A stretch of 64,000 bases of DNA from Bolinopsis microptera (taxonomy: Eukaryota > Ctenophora > Tentaculata > Lobata > Bolinopsidae), in the NCBI RefSeq assembly GCF_026151205.1, contig NC_087072.1, positions 22,523,603 through 22,587,602 of the forward strand. The letters run 5' to 3'. The stretch's first letter is position 1. Every line of letters starts with the position of its first letter. The position numbers were made by a program, and so were the translations under genes. The notes beneath the pieces are model-generated. The model saw only the letters and a program-made list of their open reading frames with translations, was not told where the DNA came from and searched no databases. Positions 34,038 through 43,595 of this stretch are shown here, one piece after another.

Positions 34038-34424
34038 ACTTCGTAAATTATCATTTTCCGTTTTGAACTGTGTATATTGGGAGTGCTCCTGTGTGTTGCT
34101 CGTCTCGCTGAAACTTAGAGCAGCTGTTAATCGCTATGCCATGAAATATTTAATTAGTTTCTGTTTTATTTAATGGCGATTTGTTAGATTTTTTAACGTA
34201 TACAAAAGAAGACAAATATTTAGGCACCCTTGCCTTGGGTTTTTAATACTTAGCATTTCTTGTGTGATTTCAGTTATCTTTTATTGTTTATAGAATTCTT
34301 GATTAAAATTGGTATTATCACTGAATTATATGCACATAATAATATAATTGATTTCCAATTTACTAACCAATTTGTATAACCACGAAATCTTGTGTTTTAA
34401 TTATATTACACCCACCTTTTCTAG

Positions 34425-34547
34425 GGACTACCAGACAGACTGGCAGCTAGTGTTCTAAAAGAGGTGCCGGGTCAAGTTCGCGAAATGTACAATGATATTC
34501 TCCGTGTTCCACCCTTATACCAGCCGTTCAATGGACCACCATCTTGA
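34425..34547 (+). CDS. Copine alternative terminal exon d
   Basis: After the pyrimidine-rich acceptor CCTTTTCTAG, a phase-0 exon of 40 codons plus stop begins GLPDRLAASVLKEVPGQVRE and ends in a proline-rich tail. The helix L-A-x-x-V-L-x-E-[VL]-P-x-Q-[VL] is shared with exons a, b and c, but the tail is unique. Confidence 0.75.
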   Translation, partial: GLPDRLAASVLKEVPGQVREMYNDILRVPPLYQPFNGPPS

Positions 34548-35697
34548 TAGAGCTACAGTCAGCAGTTTAGCCCTGTTTGTGGGTGACTCCTTCTAGTATT
34601 TCACGTCTGTGTGTAATGACTGAACCGCAAAGACTCTTAGTAAATGCATCTGGTCTTGTTAGTGAAATAACGAGTGAAAATGAAATATATTGTGTCCGTG
34701 ATTTATCATTATACAGCCTATGATACCAAGGTTCAAGTGCTCTTGTTACAAGTTACAACTGAAATGATACTCCCACTCAACAAAAGAATTGGGGGTTTGC
34801 AACGGCTTTTCCCCTGTTTGTGGACATTTGTGCCAAAAATGTGATCCGTTTTTAGAAATGTTCATTAGCGTGGCAATAGGATGAATTGGTGAGAGATATG
34901 AGATCTGTCGAATTGGATTAGGAGTGTCTGCTACATTTTCAGATAAACAGTCTGTGTCCATAATTAACCCCATGTTACTTGTTAGATGTTTTTTAATGAT
35001 TGTGTTAGGTTATTTTCTCTTTTACCGTCTAGGTTTTTGCTGTAGTTGTACCGCAGTCCGCAAGATGCACGCAGTTAGGATATTAATATTATTGTTGGGT
35101 TGAGTTCTAGTAATATATATCATAATTTTTGATATCTTAACAAGCAAGGGTTTTTATTGGTAATCTTAGGGGGGCGCAAAATCGTCTTTTGAATGAAGGA
35201 CAATTTATTCTCCAAAATCACCTAAATTGTTCAATTTTAGGGAGAGGCGCCAACAGCTGGGGGGGGGGGGGGGGGGGGGTGCGTATTTTCGGCGAGGGGT
35301 CAGTGTGGGACATGTCAGTGTGGGACATGTCAGTGTGTCACGAATCTGTTTGGTCCAATGTATTATTTTTTTACCTTTAGTTGCTGATGTAATCGGCTTT
35401 TATTCTTCGATTTAACATTATTCGCTGTATGTCGTTTTCTGAAAATGCCTACGTTATCTTTGACAGCAAGGCAAGAACTGATAGGAAGTTTTCAGCCATG
35501 AACAGTCTGAAGACTTCCAAACTCTCAAACAAACTCTCAAACAAACAATACAACCCAAACTAAAAGCCAGACTGAAAGTTCTGAAAGCTAGTACAAGATG
35601 TATAGTGAGTGTATAATATTGATACGCCAGGTCTGCCGTTTTTTGACAAATGTGCTCAAATAACACAAGGTTCATTTTAGTCAGTGTAATAAGCGCC

Positions 35698-35775
35698 TTA
35701 CCTGAGGACCCCAGGCTTTAATGTTGGTAAACAATAGAGATTAGGCGGAATGACAGGCTGAGCGCGGCCCAGTAA
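35698..35775 (+). mobile_element. MITE-2, 78-bp copy
   Basis: It runs from TTACCTGAGGACC to GCGGCCCAGTAA and contains GGAATGACAGGCTGAGCGC. It is flanked on both sides by the perfect octamer TAAGCGCC. The ends are a short inverted repeat (TTACCTG / CAGTAA). It has no coding capacity. Confidence 0.85.
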
Positions 35776-36380
35776 TAAGCGCCAAGCGCGAGCACAGAAC
35801 TTTTTTTCTCCGATTTCGATAAATTTGGCACCAAAAGTTGTCTAAAAATGTGAATAAAATAAATCCACCGTGTAGCAATTTTTGCTAAAAATGCTATACG
35901 GCGCTTGTTCGCCGCGCGTGCTTTTTTCGCGCAAATTTTTAGTTTTTGGCCTATAACTTTCACATTTTCAGTTAATATCACGTAATTATTATGGCATCGT
36001 AATAAGCTCATCGAGACAAAACTTTTGGTACTAATATTTTAAGATTTAAAGGAAAATTATTTTCAAAAATTTTAAATCTTAACACAAGGGTCCCTCCTTG
36101 TGTGAAATTTTGACCAAATTTTTGAAAATTTTTGTGCTTCAAACATTATGATTTTGGTACTAAAAGTTGCGTCTGACTAAGCTCATTACGATCCTGTATA
36201 AATTATTTCAAAATATTCAATATGTTAGGAGTTATAGGCATTTTAAGCAATAAATTACCCATTTTTCGTCCTTTGTACACTCTTGCGATGCACAAAAGGC
36301 CCACATACAGCTCGACGTTATCGTGCTACACGGTGAATTGTCGACAACTATCGCTGGATATTGTTAACCAGCGCTGGATA

Positions 36381-36454
36381 GCGACAACTAGCGCTGGATG
36401 GCGACAACTAGCGCTGGGTAGCGCTAGTTGTCGCCATCCAGTGCTAGTTGTCGC
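36381..36454. repeat. Hairpin with 35-nt arms built from a direct repeat
   Basis: GCGACAACTAGCGCTGGATG is tandemly repeated in the left arm and mirrored in the right arm with a single mismatch, around a 4-nt loop GGGT. It is non-coding. Confidence 0.9.
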
Positions 36455-36477
36455 GTTTTTACTATATTCGCAAAAGA

Positions 36478-36602
36478 ATCACAAATGCTGTGTATGTCCC
36501 TTCAGTACAAAACAAAAACAAAACTTAGGAGTTAGGTTGCCTTCAGCGGACTCATTCCAGAGAAAAGCCTTATAAGTGTTCTGATTGTTTTCGAAAGCAA
36601 AT
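36478..36602 (+). pseudogene. C2H2 zinc-finger relic
   Basis: One frame reads HKCCVCPFSTKQKQNLGVRL. After a frameshift another frame reads LQRTHSREKPYKCSDCFRK, with the H-x5-EKPYKC linker typical of tandem C2H2 fingers. Only about two fingers remain and the frame is broken, so it is a dead fragment or an isolated exon piece. Confidence 0.5.
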
Positions 36603-37098
36603 TTCCGAAAGACTTTCCAAAGGCCTTCAATTTCCATCCCCTTTTAGTAGCACTTGTTTGTCAAGAATTGCTGCACTGGCAGCTTAATCTCCCCTCTGAA
36701 ACATCCTGTCTACGATGTTGGCGATAAAATAGTAAATATTGCAATATTGGCGATAATTGAACATTTGACAACCTGAATTTACGTGTACACTTTAATCGAT
36801 TTTAATTCTGCTTACTTATTCAAAATTAAGAAACTATAATGAGGAAACTTTTGAACTAAAAATAAAAAAATTTAAGAAACTTGTAACCTAGAGTTTGCTA
36901 TTACATAACAAATGAATTACCCTTTCTGTGAGCTAACAGTAATAACGTAAATATATTTTCCCAACATTTTGAAGGTGGTACAAGAGTACTAGTTAAACGG
37001 CCATGTTTGTTCCGATAAATATAATGATATACAATGAAAAAAAAACAACAGTTATTATTAAAAAGCCAAATTATCACAGGACACACAACAATTAAGTA

Positions 37099-39126
37099 TT
37101 AAATTGGCTGCCCAAAGTCTTGCCATATTTGGATCAGTAATCTTGCAAATATAGGGGCTAGTAACAGTAAAGTTGGCTTCAGATCGTCTACTCCGTCAAC
37201 AGCGTCGTCAAAAATTTCTGAAAAGGATAAATTAATAACTGGAAAATACTTCAAAAATCTTCATATTGTCTTTTAGTTTTAGTTTGTCGCCAATAAAATA
37301 ACGAATATGAAAACTGAGCATGAAATACCCACACATGCATGGATGAAAAATATTGTATTTTCTTTGGTACGATTTGACAATACATAGTAGTAATGGACCT
37401 TGCTGAGAAATGGGTGTTTGATCGAAAGATGATGAGGAGACAGTATCCAACTCAGGCATGTAAGTAGCTGTAGGCTTGACAGTGAGCATATCTAGGAATA
37501 TCTTTGTAAGTTTATATTCAGGATTTTGAAGAAATTACCATTGAGATGAACCGATTTCCTAAATCTGTTTTTGTGAATAATTAAACTGATGCTTCATAAT
37601 AACAATAAAATGAGTAGCACAAGTATAAACCTTCAATCAATTACGAATGACTAACCATCATCAAATTTGTCCTCGACTGGGGCTGGATTTGTCCCCGACT
37701 CACTTTCTGCAGCTGGATCTGCACCCTTGGTAGGTTCTGCAGCTGAACCCGTATCTGCAGACTTATCAGGTTCTGCAGCTGGAGCCGGTGCTGAATCGGC
37801 AGCCTTGGCAGGTTCTGCAGCCGAGTTCGCATTTGCAGCCTTAGTAGGTTCTGCAACTGGAGCCGGTGCTGGATCTGCAGCCTTGGCAGGATCTGCAGCT
37901 GAACCCGTATCTGCAGACTTATCAGGTTCTGCAGCTGGAGCTGGTGCTGAATCTCCAGCCTTGGCAGGTTCTGCAGCTGGAGCTGGTGCTGAATCGGCAG
38001 CCTTGGCAGGTTCTGCAGCCGAGTTCGCATTTGCAGCCTTAGTAGGTTCTGCAACTGGAGCCGGTGCTGGATCTGCAGCCTTGGCAGGATCTGCAGCTGA
38101 ACCCGTATCTGCAGACTTATCAGGTTCTGCAGCTGGAGCTGGTGCTGAATCTCCAGCATTGGCAGGTTCTGCAGCTGGAGCCGGTGCTGAATCGGCAGCC
38201 TTGGCAGGTTCTGCAGCCGAGTTCGCATTTGCAGCCTTAGTAGGTTCTGCAACTGGAGCCGGTGCTGGATCTGCAGCCTTGGCAGGTTCTGCAGCTGAAC
38301 CCGTATCTGCAACCGGTGCACTTTCAGCCTCTGCCAAATAAAATTGCCTGGTTTCATTTCATTTAACAAACCAATGTTTAATCAAAATGTCTAATCCAAT
38401 GTCTAATCAAGTTTAACCAAACCATGTTTAATAAAATTTTCAAAGTTTAGTGACCACTCGATTGTTTGTTACATTTTATTTCAGGCTAACAATCTTCGTC
38501 TAATTCTGAAAAATGATTATTGAATAACGACCGCAGTTGATTTTTTTAATTTTTAGTCCTACATTTTCCTCAGATCTGATATTTTTCTACTACACCGGAT
38601 CACTCCATTTTCTAAAATTTAATTTTAAATGATACTCAAAAAAACTATTTTACAGTGGATAACTATTTTACAGTTATATATTTTGTTTGAAATAAATTTC
38701 GTCGTCAAATTTTTAATGTAAATATTGATCATTATAATTGAATTAATACTATTTCAGAATATGAGTATGACGTAGAAATGTCGATACGTTATTCAGCTAT
38801 TTATTTCCATTAGAATCTGTCTTCACTGAGTCTATTCAAAAACAATCAGAAATTTGAATGAAAAAACTATTAAATCATGAGACTCAATAACACTACACAA
38901 ATCCACCAGAATAGTACTCAAAAGCTATAAATTCTAATTCGAGCACGTATATAGGCATATTCCTATTTCTTAGGCGTAGAGTTACATAAAAGATACGAGA
39001 TGTTTTTAGTATTTTTGAGACCAAATCATCATATTCAGTACTCTTAAAATGACCAATTTAACAACCTGTTGCTTGTTCGACGAGGAATACCCCTCCAAAA
39101 AGCGCCAATAGGGCAAACAGCTTCAT
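37099..39126 (-). CDS. Secreted Ala/Pro/Glu-rich repeat protein A (3 exons)
   Basis: Exons on the minus strand: 39126-39066, 38330-37656, 37217-37099, joined at phase 1 each time, 284 residues. Exon 1 encodes a signal peptide (MKLFALLALFGGVFLVEQATG). Exon 2 is a low-complexity acidic Ala/Pro repeat: about three copies of a 66-residue unit built from AEPAKAADSAPAPA-like 14-mers, the last lacking one 14-mer. Exon 3 encodes an acidic DDAVDGVDDLKP stretch and a hydrophobic tail LLLLAPIFARLL near the end. Such a protein should enter the secretory pathway; the tail could be a membrane or GPI-type anchor signal. It is paralogous to the gene at 41465-42779. I do not recognise a named family; matrix or biomineral-type function would be speculation. 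Long open frames in two other registers of exon 2 are repeat artefacts. Confidence 0.75.
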
Positions 39127-39485
39127 TCTTGATAAGATCGTTTATCAGCACGCTAAGAAAGATGGTACATTGTAGTTCTGGTTAGTGGTACTGAGATTGA
39201 ATTTTTACATGTATGATGTAACTTCATCGATTGATAGGTCGACTATACAGTATACACGTGCATACGTTACAACTATAACAGACATAAACGAAATATTACG
39301 GTAGCAAAATAATTGATAATGATAGTAATTTAATTGAAGTAAATTTTACATAATTGAATTTTGATAAACGTTAAGATTTTAAATTTAATGAACTTATAAT
39401 GAAACAAAATTTTGCGTCAGGTCATCACATCAAGCACGCGTGACCATAATTAATACTTTTAGTTTTAGTTTTACTAGTTATAATT
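39127..39485. promoter_or_regulatory. 5' flank of secreted gene A, conserved with gene B
   Basis: Just upstream of the ATG, the minus strand of both tandem genes has a similar block (GTACCA(T/C)(C/T)TT(T/C), CTTAG(C/G)GTGCTGATA, then TCTT(A/G)TC or TTCTCGAG). This reads as a conserved 5' UTR/core promoter from the duplication. No TATA assignment is made. Confidence 0.4.
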
Positions 39486-39640
39486 ACTGTGAAACCCCGA
39501 TATACTGCGGAGTTTTTGGAAGGGAACAACCGCGATAAATTGGGGTTTACAATAAATCGAGGTATTGTTTGTTCACATTAAGAATTTTAAGCTTTTTTGG
39601 GGAAAGGAAATCGTCGCGGTAAATCGTAGTTTTAATGTAT
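39486..39640. mobile_element. pogo-like miniature element relic
   Basis: The left end TACTGTGAAACCCCGATATA and the right end (reverse complement ACATTAAAACTACGATTTACC) resemble pogo/Tigger termini of the CAGTGAAACC(C/T)CGATTTA type. An internal copy of the same motif (near 39528-39560) is inverted. It has no ORF. Confidence 0.45.
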
Positions 39641-39899
39641 ATAATAGTTTTTGTTCATAACTATTAACTACATTCAAAATTGATTTTTTTTAAAACTCAA
39701 TCACATACCAACGGATTTCATTTTCATTCACTAGAAAAGAATCGTTCCACCATTACAGTAAACATACAGACAATTGTGCAGTGTTCGAAAAGACTTCTAA
39801 CCTGAGATAGATAGAAGGCCCGACGTTTTTTAGTGTTCTTGGTAAAGTAACATGTTCTTTTTAGAAGGCCTAACCTCTGACTAGCCTTAGAGTATATCA

Positions 39900-40555
39900 T
39901 ATCACCAATCTAACTTACTATTGATATGTACTCCAAGATCTTTTTCAATGTCTGTGTTTTCGATAGCCGTTTCATTCAAAGAGTAAACAAAATTAACACT
40001 ACGATTCATAGAATATGCTCGGGTAATAGAAAGAACGTGACTTTTTGAGGGGTGAAACACCATCTTATTAATATTATGATGTGCCCAATTTTGAAGACTG
40101 TTAATATCCCGCTATCCCGCTGGAGCAGCCAATGGTCATCCTGAGACGTAATTCTACGCCATATTTTTGTATCATTAGCATACATGGTTATATTTGTTTC
40201 CGGTGACAAATCTTCTGTAATGTCATTAAGAAATAGTATAAATAAAGTTGGCCCTAAATTTAGCCCTGAGGGACACCCGATCTTTCCTGCCAGGGAGCAG
40301 ACATTTTATTTCCAATGACAACCCTTTGGTATTTGTATTCAAGGTAGCACTTGAAGAATCTCAGTAGAGATGCATCAATGTTATATTGTTCTTTGAGCTT
40401 CAACAGAATTATGTCGTGGTTGACAGAATCAAAAGCTTTTTGGAAATCAAAGTATATTATGTCAGTGCGAACATTGTCATTGACAGATAGGGCTAAGCTG
40501 TCACAGAAATTTACTAGCTGAGTTGTACAGGATTTCCTACTCATAAACCCATGTA
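39900..40555 (-). pseudogene. CR1-like LINE reverse transcriptase relic
   Basis: The minus strand reads SRKSCTTQLVNFCDSLALSV, DIIYFDFQKAFDSVNHDIIL, SGVPQG and then, after a frame change, ITMYANDTKIWRRI. These are RT blocks 3-5, with the catalytic YADD changed to YAND. The match to the CR1-like element at 53.5-57 kb (DIIYFDFAKAFDSVSHD, YADDTKIW) suggests the same family. It is 5'- and 3'-truncated and lies between the tandem secreted genes. Confidence 0.8.
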
Positions 40556-41464
40556 ATGTTGGCGTTGATCGATAAGATGTTCACATCGATTGAGCAATTC
40601 GATCTCTCTCTCTGTTCTGGTCAACGATTTCTCGCCTCCTACTTTAATAGGGAGGTCTTATCGCCGTGCCCACAGAATGCAACTCCTGCTAGCTGCATGC
40701 CAGGACTCCCAAAGTATATACGAAATCATAAAATAATAAATATCAATGCAACAGACCCCTGGAGTCTTGAAGCTGTCGCTACCTGGCTCAGAGCAAACCC
40801 ACTCCGTTGTAGTACTTCTGCGGAGTGCGGGCAGACAAGGGACTTCCGAGCAAGGTCAAAGCCTGGGAGATATGTCTCTATGCAGAGATGGGCCTAGGTT
40901 GAGTTCCTAGTGTGGGATTTAGCGAAAGTTCCTGGTGAAGAATCGAAGGAGGTTACCCAAAAGGGTTTTCCCTATCCAGTCTTTTCGACTGTTCCACAAA
41001 TTTGAAGATATGGTTGTATTTTACTGTTGTTAAGGTAGAGTTTATCAATTATCCTCATTCTGAACGTCTTGATCTGGAATCTGGATGCACTTGCAGAGGA
41101 GGTGCTGGAATGGTTATCCAAACTTTTTATAGGCACAGGAGCACAAAGTGAATCACGAGTAATAACATGAAAACAACAGTCATCAAATTGAATTAAAATT
41201 GTAAAAGAATACACGAAAATTAAACATTCAATAGGCAGCCCAAATTCTTTTTATCAAAAAAATCAATAAGATTGGTACGGTAAAATGTACAACTACAAGT
41301 ATTTTGGTTTAAGACGGCTCTTGTTGAATCGCAATAGTCATAACAAAACCCTAACTCTAACCCCATAACAATATCCCATAACCGTAAACAGTCGTGTGAT
41401 CAAAAACATCCATGAAAGGACATTTCATAACCTCAAGGCTCTTCAAAACAATTTAAATACGGCT
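40556..41464. other. Spacer between tandem genes, no supported gene
   Basis: A plus-strand open frame at 40556-40897 has no family signature. The rest is AT-rich. Short CCCTAA-like runs near 41345-41380 are isolated. Confidence 0.4.
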
Positions 41465-42779
41465 TTAGATCAGTAATCTTGCAAATAGAGGGGCTAGTAA
41501 CAGTAAAGTTGGCTTCAGGTTGTCTACTCCGTCATCAGCTTCATCTGAAAAGTAAATATTTTAACAAGTTGGTATCATGGTGGAGGACAGAAGAGCTCCT
41601 ATTTCTAGTCTAGACTTTAAAACGTCTTCTCTCCTTTCTCACAATATTGATCAAGCGCTTTAAATTAAGAAGTAGATCATCTTCTAGTTATAGAAGATGC
41701 CTTTTCAGAAAAAATTAAATCACCTTCATCATCGTCATCATCTTTATCGTCATCATCATCATCATCTGTGTCATCATCATCATCTTCATCATCATCATCT
41801 GTGTCATCACTATCGTCGTCCTTGTCATCATCATCATCATCATCATCTTCATCGTCATCATCTGTGTCATCACTATCGTCGTCCTTGTCATCATCATCAT
41901 CTGTGGGGAAATGGAGGCTCAATTCAAACAAAAAGAATGTTTGGAGGGTGACATTACGTCGGCGAATTAAAACAATCAAATTGATGTTTCCCAAATTGAT
42001 GTTTCACAATTTCGATAAAATAAATAGCGACGTTTAATTTTCCATATCTCATGACTCACCATCATCAGTATCATCCGAATCTGTATCCTTAGCAGATTCT
42101 ATTGGCTCTGCAGCCGGCTCAGCTACTTTTGCATCCGGAACTGATTCTGCAGGTTTTGCCACAGCAGACGCATCTTCTTCTGCAACCGGAGCTGGATCTA
42201 CAGCCGGAGCTGGATCTTCAGCCGGCTCCGGATCGGCAGCCGGCGCACTTTCTGCTTCTGTAAATAAAATTGCAATTGGTTGCTGTTACGTGGCAGCCTA
42301 ATGGCGAGCAAATTTAATAATTCACCTTTATTGTTCAATCCATATATGACATGATAGAGAGGTCCAGCCATTTTCTTAAATTCTTTCATGAAAATTTTTC
42401 CCCTAACCTCGATTTTAGGTGCTGATTTTAAAGACGCGTTTAAATGTTAATAAGCCATTCAGTCGTCAGGAATCGTCGAGTGGTTTTAAAAATTTCAACT
42501 GTCATGGATTTGATTTTTAAATGTTGATGTGGAGCTGGCTTTTGTTCTCAAATCTCCATTATATTATCCGGAGGCCCCTATTAAGGTTTAAAGGATTTTT
42601 CAGAACCGTGCATAATCTAGCACACATTCAGATCGATTTTTCTGGCGATTAAAACTTTTTAAAGTGATACTCAAAGATTAATGTAGAAGTAATAATCGAC
42701 AAATTTAAGTTTAACAACCTGCTGCTCGTGCGACGACGGCTGACACTGCAAAAATAGTCAATACTACAAACAGCTTCAT
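41465..42779 (-). CDS. Secreted acidic protein B with poly-Asp exon (4 exons)
   Basis: Exons on the minus strand: 42779-42719, 42257-42060, 41900-41724, 41544-41465, joined at phase 1 throughout, 171 residues. Exon 1 encodes a signal peptide (MKLFVVLTIFAVSAVVARAA). Exon 2 starts AESAPAADPEPAEDPAPA and ends in an acidic stretch. Exon 3 is almost pure Asp with a few Lys/Ser/Thr/Glu (DDDKDDDSDDTDDDD repeated), about 59 residues. Exon 4 ends LKPTLLLLAPLFARLLI, nearly identical to the C-tail of gene A. The layout predicts a secreted or surface-tethered, strongly Ca2+-attracting polyanion. Highly acidic secreted proteins are known from biomineral matrices, but nothing here proves that role. Confidence 0.75.
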
Positions 42780-43595
42780 TCTCGAGAAAATCCTATATCA
42801 GCACCCTAAGGAAAGTGGTACATGATGATCACTCAAATTATATTTGTATGAAAAGCTTTTATTCTGATTATTTGAGGGATTGAATGGTTAGCTTCATGAA
42901 AATATATGTAATAAATCTACAAAATAAAGACAAATATTAGAGTATCAAGAAAAATGACAATGATCCAAACATAACTGATTTAAGTTTAACACAATCGAAT
43001 TCTGATTAACGATACAATTTTAATGAATCGAAAATGAAAGCGAAATAAAACGTTACAACGTATCACTCATCCTGTAATAATCATATTTGTATTGGATTTT
43101 AATTCATGAAATCAAGCACGTGACTAATTAATAATAAAACTAAATGACCACATTGGTGAAAATGAATTCACGTGACTCTTTCACTTACTAGCAAAGATTC
43201 GTTTCACGATAAAAACTAAATAATGCACTTTGTAAACATATTAATCTAATTACTAATTAATCTAAATCACTTAATATTATCTTTACTGGCAGGAGGCAAC
43301 ATTTACTGCGATCAGAAAATAAAATTGTTATTGGCGAATAAAATAATACCTTGATAATTAAATGGTGATTAATAAAATTACAAGTTATCTTAATACTTAT
43401 CAGACAGAGACTTTCTTTAACGATGACTAATCAAGTTCCCCCAATTATCACGTAGGTTAGTTAAATACTTTAATTGGCAATTAATCGAAAAATACTGAGA
43501 CTTGAGAGGAGTTACACTCGGAAAAATGAGAGATGTCTAAGGTTTTTTATTCCATTCATGTTCAAACAAAACGATATTTTACATGTGTTGTTTAA
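42780..43595. other. 5' flank of secreted gene B and GPCR 3' flank
   Basis: The region just upstream of gene B shares the conserved block described for gene A (42780-42830). The remainder is AT-rich, with nothing recognisable. Confidence 0.4.

Larger units (their letters stand above)
34548..37098. other. Intergenic with relics; no intact gene
   Basis: The stretch holds the copine 3' flank, a poly-G tract (35259-35279) followed by tandem GTGTGGGACATGTCA units, one MITE-2 copy, a strong hairpin and zinc-finger remnants. A minus-strand CPQTGEKPLQ segment near 34770-34850 looks like another C2H2 linker relic. No intact gene is supported. Confidence 0.5.

Noticed and set aside
37667-38341. Plus-strand 224-residue and second minus-strand 242-residue open frames
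   Set aside because: They overlap the Ala/Pro repeat exon and stay open only because of its composition; splice phase and the paralogue support the other minus register.
40556-40897. Plus-strand 113-residue frame near the LINE relic
   Set aside because: No recognisable domain or splice context, and it abuts degraded retroelement sequence.
41697-42037. His-rich and Ser-rich plus-strand frames and a Met/Thr-rich minus frame
   Set aside because: They are shadows of the poly-Asp codon repeat (GAT/GAC) of secreted gene B.
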